From NCBI GenBank assembly GCA_934725015.1, contig CAKVAS010000005.1, forward strand, positions 132,499 through 196,498: a DNA stretch of 64,000 bases. The letters run 5' to 3'. Within the stretch, counting starts at the first letter, position 1; each line of letters begins with the position of its first letter. The notes beneath the pieces are model-generated. The model was not told the DNA's origin, ran no database searches, and was given only the letters and a program-made list of their open reading frames with translations. Source of the DNA: an uncultured Bacteroidales bacterium. GTDB taxonomy: Bacteria > Bacteroidota > Bacteroidia > Bacteroidales > UBA932. Below, piece by piece: positions 34,889 to 45,500 of the stretch. The position numbers were made by a program, and so were the translations under genes.

Positions 34889-36577
34889 TCATAGTATCGT
34901 CGGCTTTATGAAGATGTTGAGCTTCGTTTCGGTCCTGTTCTTCTTCGTCTTGCCGAATACGGAGCGGAGCACCGGGACACGGGAGGCATAAGGAAGGCCT
35001 CTGGAGGAATTGTCCGTCAGGTTCTTCTCGATGCCGCCGAGCAGGACCATATCCCCGTCCTTGACCCTTATGATGGAAGTGAAGCTGCGCCTGGAGATTC
35101 CCGGAGGGGCATATTCGTCGTCCTTCGAGCCTGTGTCGGTGAACTCGTCCTGGCTGAGGCTGACCGTGAGGGTGATGGTGCTGTCGCGGCTCATGTACGG
35201 CGTGATGTCGAGGACGAAGTTCGCCTCGACGTTCTTCCACAGATAGGACTCCGACTGCAAGGGATTCTGCGTGCCGATGATGTTCACCTGACTTTCCTTG
35301 TAATATTTCACCTCGCCGCTCTTCAGCACGGCCTTGTGACCGTTCAGAGTGGATAGCCTCGGCGTGGAGCGGAGCGAAATCCTGCCGCTCTCCTCAAGGA
35401 GCTGGAGGTCGGCATAGAAAAACTGAGAAACCTGTCCCAGATTGATTGAGCCGAGACCGCTGAACGACGCGAGCAGGCGGTTTATCGAGTCCGCGTTAAG
35501 CGTCAGGCCAAGCCCCGGCGAGAAAGTAGCACTGTTCTTTCCCTTCTCAGAACCGACTCCAAGCCCCAGCCCGAGGGACTGCGCGGAACTTGTCGTCGCA
35601 TCCACAATCATCACGTCAATCGAAATCAGCGGAACGCTCACGTCTATCTCGGAAAGGAACGACAGGATTTCCGACGCCGCCTGTCTGTCTCCGCTGACGA
35701 CGACGCCGTTGAGGTCCGTGAACGGCGTGATTTCCATGTTCTGCTTCAGCGAAGACGGGATTATGTTCACGACATCCTCGACAGTCCTGTGCCTCATGGC
35801 ATAGACGACGGTTCCGGTCTGCGGAGACGCATCCTCCCGCTCGTCGAAGAACGCGGAAGAGAATGCGCCGCGTTCCTTTCCGCTCTCGAACAGACACCAC
35901 GAATCTCCTTCCCGGCGGGCAGAAAGCACATTCACGGCCGCGATGGTCTTCACGGCCTCGTCGAGTGTCATTCCCGTTCCGAACGCCGACACCTGCCGCT
36001 CGGCCAATGAATTGGGATAAAGGAGATTGCATCCGGTCACTGCATTGAAGCGGCGCGCCACTGCATCAAGCGTGCAGGCCGAGATGTCGAAGGAAAACGC
36101 CGTGCTGTCCGCAGAGTCACGGAAAAACCTGACCTCCGGGGCCGGCACTGGAGGAACGAAGTCAGTCAATGCGACTATATCCCCGGAAAATGTCGCCTCT
36201 ATGCCTTTCTCGTTACAGATGAATGCCAGAACATCGCAGACCGGTATTTTCTGGATATTGCAGGTAATCGTCTTTCGCTTGTCGAAGTTTATGGCGATGC
36301 TCAGCCCGTTCGATATGGCAATGCCCTTCATGAGTTCGGCGACCGAGAAGTTGGTCACTGAGACATCTATCTCATTATTGTAGGCAGGGATTCTTTCGGC
36401 CAGGGCGGAAAAGTTCCGGCGCAGAAGCCAGGCGCGGGATGTCGAATCTGCGGCGGGGAGACACGACGGGAAGGCCGATGACCGGCTATGCTTGGGGCAG
36501 GTTCCGAAGAGCCGGGCCGGACTCAGAATGAGGAGGCAGGCCAGACTTAAAATCAGGGAGAGAAGGCAGCGTTTCAT
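34889..36577 (-). CDS. gspD: Type II secretion/pilus secretin (GspD/PilQ-like)
   Basis: Forms the outer-membrane channel. 562 aa: signal peptide (about 1-25), an N0/STN-like domain (about 55-130, VTNFSVAELMKGIAISNGLS), N1-type domains, and a C-terminal secretin domain (about 330-562). The secretin signature is clear: ANFVLDITPYMSRDSTITLT, KDGDMVLLGGIEKN, GLPYASRVPVLRSVFG and TKLNIFIKPTIL. No pilotin-binding tail is evident. Eight nt after gspE and 43 nt before rhs1. Confidence 0.92.
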   Translation of the reverse strand: MKRCLLSLILSLACLLILSPARLFGTCPKHSRSSAFPSCLPAADSTSRAWLLRRNFSALAERIPAYNNEIDVSVTNFSVAELMKGIAISNGLSIAINFDKRKTITCNIQKIPVCDVLAFICNEKGIEATFSGDIVALTDFVPPVPAPEVRFFRDSADSTAFSFDISACTLDAVARRFNAVTGCNLLYPNSLAERQVSAFGTGMTLDEAVKTIAAVNVLSARREGDSWCLFESGKERGAFSSAFFDEREDASPQTGTVVYAMRHRTVEDVVNIIPSSLKQNMEITPFTDLNGVVVSGDRQAASEILSFLSEIDVSVPLISIDVMIVDATTSSAQSLGLGLGVGSEKGKNSATFSPGLGLTLNADSINRLLASFSGLGSINLGQVSQFFYADLQLLEESGRISLRSTPRLSTLNGHKAVLKSGEVKYYKESQVNIIGTQNPLQSESYLWKNVEANFVLDITPYMSRDSTITLTVSLSQDEFTDTGSKDDEYAPPGISRRSFTSIIRVKDGDMVLLGGIEKNLTDNSSRGLPYASRVPVLRSVFGKTKKNRTETKLNIFIKPTIL

Positions 36578-36585
36578 ATATCAGG

Positions 36586-37947
36586 TCACATGGTGTTCAG
36601 GATTGGGGCAATCTCCTCAAGCGAGGTCTCCCCGGATTCATAAAGGGCCAGCGCGGATTCGCGGAGCGTCCGCACGCCTTTCTGAGACAGGATGCCGCTG
36701 ACGTCGCGGGCATTTTCGCGGACGGCGTAGGACAGGGAATCGTCAATGCGGATGACCTCATAGATGGCCTTGCGGCCGAGGTAGCCGGTGTAGTGGCACT
36801 GCGGGCAGCCAACGGCCTTGCCGGAGGAGGACTTGCAGTGAGGACAGAGAAGCCGGACAAGCCGCTGCGCGACGCAGGCGACGAGGGTCTCTGAAATCAG
36901 GTAGGGATGGACACCCATGTCGGCGAGCCTCGTGATGCAGCCCCACGCGCTGTTCGTGTGCAGGGTGGAGAGCAGGAGGTGACCGGTCAGAGAGCTGCGG
37001 ACTGCCATCTCGGCGGTCTCCTCGTCGCGGATTTCCCCAAGCATGATGATGTCCGGGTCCTGGCGCAGGAAAGTCCGCAGAGCCACCGGGAATGTCAGCC
37101 CGATTTCCTCCTTGAGCTGAACCTGGTTGATGCCGTCGAGGGTGTATTCAATCGGATCCTCGATGGTGAGGATGTTGTTGTCGCCCCGGTTCAGCCGCTC
37201 AAGCGTCGCATAGAGCGTCGTGCTCTTTCCCGAGCCGGTCGGACCGCTGATGAGCACAAGCCCGTGGGGACGGCCGACCGCGTCGAGATAGTCCCGAAGC
37301 TGACGCTCGTCGAAGCCCAGTTCATCAAGGGAGATGTGCCGCCCGTCACGCGAGAGCAGGCGCAGGACTATCTTCTCCCCGTAAATCGTCGGCATCACCG
37401 ATGTCCGGATGTCAAACTTGACGTCGCCACGCGAATACATTATCCTCCCGTCCTGCGGAAGCCTCTTCTCCGCGATGTCGAGGTTCGACATGATTTTGAT
37501 CCGGTTCACGATGCCCGGATAGCGGTCGCGTCCGACGACATGGCGCTCAATCAGCTTCCCATCCACCCGGAAGCGCACCCGGCACCTGTGCTCCGAGGGT
37601 TCAAGGTGAATGTCGCTCGCACGCACACGGAATGCCTCCTCCACGAGTTCCCCGACAAAGTCCTGCCCGCCCAAGGCTTCACTCTCTGAATGCTCCTGCA
37701 CGCCGGTCTGCCGGTAGTTTGAGGACAGCAGCCTCGTCAGTTCGTCCGGAGCCACGGGATGCAGCGAGAGCCGCAGTCCATACACCGTCTCAACCTCCTC
37801 AACGACAGCGTCATAGGCCTTCCCCTCGTCGCAGTAGCACGCCACCTCTCCGTCAGATTCCCGTCCGAACGGGACAAGGCGGTAGTAAAAGGCCTCGTCA
37901 CCGGTGAACAGCTGCAGGGCCTCAGTCGAAATCTTTTGTGGTTGCAT
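36586..37947 (-). CDS. gspE: Type II secretion/pilus assembly ATPase (GspE/PilB family)
   Basis: Cytoplasmic hexameric ATPase powering pseudopilus assembly. 453 aa: an N-terminal domain (1-90), a linker domain with DIHLEPSEHRCRVRFRVDGK, Walker A GPTGSGKSTT (about 236-245), Asp box IEDPIEY, Walker B DIIMLGEIRDEET and His box TGHLLLSTLHTN. A four-Cys zinc motif (CPHC then CPQCHYTGYLGR) is typical of GspE/PilB. Followed 8 nt later by gspD. Confidence 0.95.
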   Translation of the reverse strand: MQPQKISTEALQLFTGDEAFYYRLVPFGRESDGEVACYCDEGKAYDAVVEEVETVYGLRLSLHPVAPDELTRLLSSNYRQTGVQEHSESEALGGQDFVGELVEEAFRVRASDIHLEPSEHRCRVRFRVDGKLIERHVVGRDRYPGIVNRIKIMSNLDIAEKRLPQDGRIMYSRGDVKFDIRTSVMPTIYGEKIVLRLLSRDGRHISLDELGFDERQLRDYLDAVGRPHGLVLISGPTGSGKSTTLYATLERLNRGDNNILTIEDPIEYTLDGINQVQLKEEIGLTFPVALRTFLRQDPDIIMLGEIRDEETAEMAVRSSLTGHLLLSTLHTNSAWGCITRLADMGVHPYLISETLVACVAQRLVRLLCPHCKSSSGKAVGCPQCHYTGYLGRKAIYEVIRIDDSLSYAVRENARDVSGILSQKGVRTLRESALALYESGETSLEEIAPILNTM

Positions 37948-37952
37948 AATTC

Positions 37953-38027
37953 TTAATATCGTTTAGGTCTTATATACCCCAGTGCACAGATTAAAGCCAT
38001 TATAACATAGATAATTATTAGCATCAT
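37953..38027 (-). CDS. Possible 24-residue membrane peptide
   Basis: In the 110-nt gap between the Imm26-like gene and gspE a short frame begins at tandem ATGs and encodes one hydrophobic helix with a basic end (LIIIYVIMALICALGY then IRPKRY). The frame runs on from the stop of the Imm26-like gene, whose own C-terminus is also a membrane helix. It could be a real microprotein or a remnant of a duplicated C-terminus. Confidence 0.3.
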   Translation of the reverse strand: MMLIIIYVIMALICALGYIRPKRY

Positions 38028-38057
38028 CCATTCTTTCGACTTTCCTATCCAGAAACC

Positions 38058-38591
38058 CTACAGCGTGAACAATGCCGCGAATATCAACAAAAGGACAATT
38101 ATCAAGGGAAGTGACCCCTCATCCTTACATTTTGAGGCATAATCCCCCTGCTCCAAACGCAATAGTATTCGTTCGGGAAATACCATGACACCGGGCCAAT
38201 AGTTCCTCTTTTTCCAAGGAACAAATGGAGTCCAATAACAACGGCCGCCAACTTTCCAAACATTCCAGGACAAGGCTCCTTTCCAAAGCCAAAAGACTTG
38301 TCGCCTGTAATCTGAAGAAACCGGTGCAGTTGCATACAAAGTCCAAAAACCATCTCTTATCCCCACATACACAGAAGTATGAGAATACAACACCACATCA
38401 TCCGCCAGAATCTTTTCCAATGAAATATTTTCTTCGGCGGAATATCGGTGGCTATATACACAGATAATGTCACTATCCAATGCGTATTCATCAATTGCCA
38501 CGAACTGAAAATACTGACGTCTGTCATCCGGCCATCTTATTTCAAAGACATCTCCGGGAACCGGTTTTCTATGTTTCATTGTTTTTACCAT
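38058..38591 (-). CDS. Imm26-like putative immunity protein with C-terminal membrane helix
   Basis: A 177-aa protein. The N-terminus (KPVPGDVFEIRWPDDRRQYF) resembles the Imm26 pattern of PGDxFEI followed by a strand. The protein is rich in Trp and Tyr and ends in a hydrophobic helix (LPLIIVLLLIFAALFTL), which could tether it to the inner membrane. It lies in the Rhs2 group, second gene after rhs2, which supports an immunity role. Imm26 similarity is from memory of the motif only. Confidence 0.5.
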   Translation of the reverse strand: MVKTMKHRKPVPGDVFEIRWPDDRRQYFQFVAIDEYALDSDIICVYSHRYSAEENISLEKILADDVVLYSHTSVYVGIRDGFWTLYATAPVSSDYRRQVFWLWKGALSWNVWKVGGRCYWTPFVPWKKRNYWPGVMVFPERILLRLEQGDYASKCKDEGSLPLIIVLLLIFAALFTL

Positions 38592-38624
38592 TTTGTATGT
38601 AACACATTAGGAACAGGATGCTTA

Positions 38625-39563
38625 TTACATAAAAACAAAGAAAGGGTCATTGCAACAAAAGAATACGGCCTCAAAATTATCATAGCCAAGCGTATCATAC
38701 AACCAGTCGAAAACCGGCTGACCGTCCCTTATTGACAGAACGATGTTTTCATACACATAGACGCCCTCCGTCGGAACGCTCGGAACGGCATTCGCTTCGT
38801 CATCCTTTATTCTTCGAGGAATCTTGTCCGATATGTGATTGACATACATCATGTAGGCATCCCCATGCCATGACGAAACCAGCGGAGCGGAAAGTTCCAG
38901 CGGCAGTTCATGCCTTTTTATCCTAACGCCACGACGAGTTCTTTTGCAAGGTAACGCATTCATCAGCAGCATCCGATCATCTTTCTGCATCCATATTCCC
39001 CAAACGCCCCTTATCACAAAGAAGTTCCATCCGTCGTGCAGCTTCATGAAACGGACAAGAGTCTTATATTCCGCCAGAGCATTTCGACGATGCCCCTCCG
39101 GAGATATTGGAATGACACTGTTGATAAATGCATACTCAAATTCGTCATTATTCAGATTTTCATAATCCATTACCCATGGCCATTCATAGCCTGTACTATA
39201 TTTTGTAAGGGGAAATTCCGTCACAAGCCGATTAAGTTTGCCTGACATGAGTACATGCCGATATAGCAAGATTCCGTTATCGATGACAGAGACTCGTCCT
39301 ATCGAATCACGCTCCAACAATTCTGATAAAACCTTTGTTTTCCGTAACTTCTTCCAGTTAATGCATCTGACCGGCAATGCATATGCAACCAAAGCCGTGT
39401 CTGAATCCGAGATATTCCCAACTTCGTCTTCATCAAACTGACCGCGAGAGCGGGCGAACTCAGCAGCATCCATAAATAAACGACCGCGAGACGGCAGGCT
39501 GTCACAGACATTGATTGTCAACATCTGCAACAACGCCAATAATATGTTAAGAGTTAATTCCAT
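38625..39563 (-). CDS. Unknown exported protein directly after Rhs2, candidate immunity
   Basis: A 312-aa protein with a hydrophobic N-terminus (LNILLALLQMLTINVCDSLP) that may be a signal peptide or anchor. The remainder is a mixed domain with many aromatic residues (YEWPWVMDYENLN, LHDGWNFFVIRGVWGIWMQK). No family recognised. It starts 6 nt after the rhs2 stop, the usual immunity position. If exported it would neutralise a toxin acting in the periplasm or on the envelope. Confidence 0.55.
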   Translation of the reverse strand: MELTLNILLALLQMLTINVCDSLPSRGRLFMDAAEFARSRGQFDEDEVGNISDSDTALVAYALPVRCINWKKLRKTKVLSELLERDSIGRVSVIDNGILLYRHVLMSGKLNRLVTEFPLTKYSTGYEWPWVMDYENLNNDEFEYAFINSVIPISPEGHRRNALAEYKTLVRFMKLHDGWNFFVIRGVWGIWMQKDDRMLLMNALPCKRTRRGVRIKRHELPLELSAPLVSSWHGDAYMMYVNHISDKIPRRIKDDEANAVPSVPTEGVYVYENIVLSIRDGQPVFDWLYDTLGYDNFEAVFFCCNDPFFVFM

Positions 39564-39569
39564 ATATCA

Positions 39570-42500
39570 TCAAAGCTTAAAAATGTTTATGAGATTATAC
39601 AAGTTATTAAAATTATACTTAATTCGCCCTCCTACTCCAGAAGGATTCATCAACCACATCTTTATACGAAAATTATCATAAATAACAATTTTGCTGATTG
39701 CCGTCGAATGTCCCATTCCTTTCCATAATCTCATTTCATATATCATGACATGATTATTTTGCATTCTATCTGCAATTAAATCCGCATATTCCAAAACCTT
39801 ATCCATAGGCAACAATGACTCGTTCCTCTTCAATTCATAACTCGCAGACATCCCATTATTTCGATACATATCTCCCAATGTTTTATCACATAATTCTGCA
39901 TTCGGATAATTCTGTCGCAATACAGCCACATCATCTGTCGAGCCATTGTAATATGTGTCGATTGAACGGAAGGTCTCATAACGGCAATCCAGTTCTCCCA
40001 CCTGATTCATCTGTGGCAAATCTATTGACACACTGCGCACAATTCGCCCTCCGTGAAGAAAATTTCGTCCGTCCTTGACTGCGCTTATACCACCAGCCAG
40101 ACCAGTGCACAAACCTCCAGCCAAGCCTCCACCTATAGCTCCAAGAGCAGCTATTCCCAAAGACTTGCCAAAATTTTCACCACTTATCAGACTATTACCT
40201 AAACCATTTATAAAGCCACCTGCCGCGCCACTTGCAGCCCCTATCTTAAATCCAGTCGAAAAACACGAAAGTGCAGTTGCAGCATTTGAAGTGCCCCATA
40301 ATCCTGCAGAGAATCCAGTGCCTGCAAGACTGGAACTAACACCGGCGCCGATGCCGGCACTAACCGCCCCTGCAAATGCGCCAACTGCAAAATATCCTAA
40401 ACCTTTCCATGTAAATTCGCAACCATTGGCAAGCCAATTCACGATGCCACCAACAGCTGCACCGATTATCAGATGCCAGTATTCTCCACTTGGGTCAGTG
40501 TAACTCAACGGATTGTTGAGGCCGTAGGAGTAGCGGTTGAAGGACTGGGTGAAGTCAGGAGCCTGCACATACGGGTCTGGCGAGAGGAAGCGGCAGAGGA
40601 GAGGGTCGTAGAGACGGGCGTTCATGTTGATGAGGCCGAACCACGGGAGGTGCTCGTGACCGGTGAAGCCCCGGCCGAGGTAGAGCGTCGGCTCTGTACC
40701 CGGAGCGTAAATCTCCTGCGTTTCAGGGTCGCGCAGCCGTCCCCACGGGTCGTAGCTGTACTCGGCGAGGAGCGTGCCGTCGGCCGTCACGATGTGGGTG
40801 ATGCTGCCGAGATAGTCCCTGCCTATGTTCAGAGGTGTCCAGCTGCCGGAGCCCTCGCGGACGAGAACCATCGGGGCGGAGTAGGCGTCGCCGCCGAGGT
40901 AGAGGCGTTCGGTCGATGCGCCGCCGGACCTGATGTCCTGCTCGTAGCGGCCGCCGATGTAGTAGCGCGTGAGTTCAGGCGAGACGCCCTCGGCGTAGAG
41001 CATCTTCACGCGGTCGCCGCTGCCGTTGTAGGTGAACGACGCGCTCTTTCCGCCCTCGACAAGGCGAGACGGACGGCCGTAGCAGGTGTAGCTGACGGTC
41101 TGCTCGCGGGACGGGACGAGGGAGTCGTCCTCCGGGGTGAGGGAGGTCACCTGATACGGGCGGTCAGAGTTGCCATAAGCCATCTCGCCTATGCCTCCGA
41201 CTGAAGTGACATTGCCGGACGATGAGTAGCAGACTGTCCTGTCATCCATTTTTACAAGACGGTTCAGAGCGTCATAGTTGAACGATTCCGACAAATTGCG
41301 GGTGTTGTCCTTTCGGGAATCAAGGTTGCCGGAGAGAAGCCTGAAACTATATTCAAAGTCCATAACGCCGTCAATCTTCCGGGAAACCGGCATACCTGAA
41401 CTGCTGTAGCCGTACTCCCTCGTGACCTCCCCGGTCGTAACACGCAGCGGCATCCCCAAGTCGTTCTCTTCCTCAAGACGCATAACAACAGTTCCCTCCG
41501 AGAGAACAATGCCGATGCCATGTCCGTTTGAATAGAGGTAGTTCTCTGTCGCGATGTCACCCGACTGAGCCGTATATCTTATGCTGTTCACGCGACTTCC
41601 CGCTCCATAAGCATAGTTCTTCAACAGCCACTTCCCATCCGGAACAGTTTCCTTTTCCGTCAGAACGCGGTCGTATCGGTCGTAGGTGTAGGTCTTGGAA
41701 GTTCCGTTAGTCGAGACTTCGGAAGCGAGCCGACCGTAACTGTCATAACTATATGAGGTCGAATACTCTCCGAGTCTGTCAGTCTTTGTGAGTCGCCCGA
41801 ACTTGTCAAAATAAGACACAATCTGTCCGTTTGGATTCGTCTGCGTGCGCACCGACGTGCCGTCCGCATTCCATGCCGTCGTGTCGGTCTGCACTCCGGC
41901 GCTCGGGTCATCAATCCTAATACGCCGTCCATAACGGTCATAGCCGAATGTTGTTGTAACGCCTCCTGCCACCACAGACGACGGCTGGGCGTCATCGCGA
42001 CGAATGTAGGTGATGGAACCACCCGGATCATCTACTTGCCAAACATTCCCGAGAGCATCATACTTCACAGTCTTGCTTATACCATTGCGCCACTCGGTGA
42101 CGGTGTTTCCTGAATAGATGCGACGGGTTGTCTTGTCCGGAGTCGAGACTATCGTCGAACGTCCGTAATTATCATACGAATAGTATATCCATGCAGCAGG
42201 TCCCGGTCCCCTATACGGCATTGTTTCACGGGACAGCTGCCCCTTGGAATCATAGGCATAGTCCGTCTTCTGCCATTGCCCGTCAAAGCGGAGGTTTTCA
42301 GTATGGACTTTGCGACCAATTCCGTCATAATGTGTGACTGTCGTAGGGGCGACATTGGACGACTCCGTCACTGTGAGGATTCCTTGACCACCCCATGCGA
42401 GTGTCCGTGTCGTAATTGCGCCGTCCGGGGTTTCTATACGAAGGACATTACCCAATGCGTCGTAAGAAATTCTTGTCGTGTCGCCGTGGTGGTTCACGAT

Positions 42501-45500
42501 GTGCTCCGGCTTTCCGAAGCGGTTGTAGTCCGCATAGCGCGTCACCAGCCCGAGGGCATCGGTCTCGGAGGTCAGAAAATGTCCGTCAGAAGTGTAGGTC
42601 CGGCTGACGCCGACATACTCGGAGGCGCCAAAGTTAGCTGTGCGTTCCGACAGGACATTGCCGAAATCATCGTATTCATAACAAGTTTCTGAAACTGTCT
42701 TTGTCTGGTCAAATTCGTCATTGACAAAAACTGATGCCCCCGATGCCGTACCCGTTGGGCTTGCCGTTGTGAATTTTCCTACAGAACCACGGCGCGATTT
42801 CTTATACACCAGCCTGCATCTGTCATCATATTCGTATTCCGTCTTCCATGAAATGTTACCAAGTGTCCTTGCGATTACATGAGGGTTGATTCTTGAACCT
42901 ATAGTATATTTTGCTGTCAGTTCCGCATCCGTGAGTCCCAAGACATATTTTTCTTTTGTCAGAGAATTGCTGTAGGAATATGTTGTTCGTTCACCTTTTG
43001 TCGTTCCTGTACCTATTCTCTTGACAATAACCTTCTTCACCGGTAAATCATAATCACCATAAGCAAGTTTCGTTGTAGTCATGACATTCGTCAAGCTGTC
43101 AGCGTGTTCCGACATTATCAGACGGGGATTCATTTTCCCATATTCCGTGCTGTTTGCATCATAAGTGTTCACGATTGTCTCGAACGGCGTGTCAGGAGAG
43201 CTGAGCAGGGCCTTCGAGGAACGGAGCGGAACACCTAGTTTCTCCGGGGCATTTTCCTGAACCGAAACCACCTCCGCGACTTTGTCCTCGCAGCGAACCT
43301 TGCCGAAGCCGCAGAATCCGAGGCCGCCGCTGCCGGAGACCGCATCATAGTAGGTGTATTCCGCATCCGCGACCCTGTGACCTGTTTTGTCCGGGTTGCC
43401 ATAAGTCGTGGTTTTATGCAGGAGAGCAAGCGGGAAGGCAACTCGTGCGAACCCGTCCGCGCTCGAATATGAACGGTTGCCGTCATTGCCATATACAGCA
43501 TCCGAGTCCATCAGGTTGGCATATTCATTTGTCTGGAGCACTCCGTAGCTGTCCTCCATCTCGGCGACAAGACGGTTCGCGCCACGGTTGTCTGAAAACT
43601 TGTAGCTCGTAATCGTATGCCCGTCAATGGTCATGAGGCCGCTTATTGCGTTATATCCGAGTATATTGTTGTAAATCACGCCTTTTGAGGACGGCATAGA
43701 GGCTGTGGAGAATATCGCGGATTCACTGTAGAAATTTCCGTTGTCGTTCAGATGGCACCGAAGTTTCTTTCCACGGAAGCACAGCATATCAGAAAGCCCG
43801 TCACGGTTCACATCCATGAACATATATCCGTCTCCCGGACGGCGCTGCCCCAGATTGAGCACCGTTCGTTCAAATTTCTCACCCGTATATGAATATATCG
43901 ACCACTCCGACCCGCCGTCAATAATGCCGCCTACGGAACCGGGCGAGCCGGTGCCTGTGTTTCCTCCACTATAGTTCGGGTCAAGGTAGGTTTCTCCCGG
44001 AGGAACCACGATGTCGAGGTAGCCGTCGCCGTTCCAGTCGGCACAATAGTACGGTTTTCCGATTAAGGAGCCGTAGTTCAGGCCCTGGACTGTCTTGTAA
44101 GGGTCCATCGTCACAAGTCCTGAAGAATACGCGGCAGTCGTACTGACACGGTGATAGACCGAATATCGGTACAGCGTTATACCTCCGTTGGGTTCAATAT
44201 AGCATAACTCCGTTTTGCCGTCATTATCAAGGTCACAGGCAAACATTTGGGACAAAGCGACAAGGTCTATGTGAGAACGGTCCGTGCATTTGCCGGTATT
44301 CAAATCAACGATTGCAGTCCTTGAAGTTCGCTGTACTCCACGGAAGTCCCTATTCAGAGACACGGCCACCATGTGGGCTCCGACCCCGTCAAATTTCCCG
44401 AACAGATAGGTTCGTTGGTAAGGACTTACCCAATAGTCATCATCCTCAGACTTGTCCCTTATCACGCCATAGGTTTTTATATCAAAGGAACGGCTATCGA
44501 ATCTTCTTGCCCCTGCATTATAGTCATATATTGTGATTCTCAGCTTTGTATAGTCTCCGTCTGTCCCGACAAAATTAACCTTTACAATCTCATCCACGCC
44601 ATCGTCATCAACGTCCAATGTTTCAATCGCCTGGAAACCAGCCTCCACATCCATAATAATTTCCGTAGTACTGGATGACACATCCGGAATTACAACTATC
44701 TTGTCGGTTGCATTATAGCCACTCCCATACTTATAGAAATAACTTTTCTTAAATGCAGACGAGGCTGCCATAGAGGCAATCTGCACATAATTGCTCTTGT
44801 CCGGCAGAATAATCACCCCGTCCGAAGTCGCACCGCTGAGGAACCGTCCGCGCAAATATCTCAGGTCCCCGGCAGGGAGGATGCTTACATTCCGAGTATG
44901 GGCGACATAGAAGTCCGGACTGTCCGCAGGCTGCTCCTGATAGTGGAAGCGAAGAGGACGAAGGCCGGTCTCCCCCATCCGGCATCCGATTGAAGCGAGC
45001 AGGTTTGCACCGAAGCGCGACTCGTGCGTCAGGGTGTATGTGTAGAGATTGTCGTCACCAGAGTTGGAGCGGACGGCTTTCAGAAGCTTGCGGCACTGGA
45101 TTTTCTGACCTGCGTAGTACGAAATCGTCCCGGAATCGACACTCTCATAATCAAAGTATATCCTGCCGGTCGGTACTCCATACTTATCGTAGTTATAGAA
45201 AATGGTCGAGGGATAATAAATACCGGTTGGCTCCTGACAGTCGTAGAAGAAGTCTATGACCGTTCCGTTGATGTCCCTCATCTTCGTCAGGGGATATGAA
45301 ATCCGGTTGGAAGAGTTCTGAGCATTGGACGGGAATCCATACACAGCCTTGGAACCGTTTGGATAGAGGACATCAAACCAGACAGTCTTGCCGTTTACCA
45401 CATGAGGACAGACAAGGATGTGACCGCGTGCCGTCTCATACGGATAGTCCCCGGAAAGTTCCTCAATCGAGGATTTCACAATCGGCACGCCGTCAAGGGC

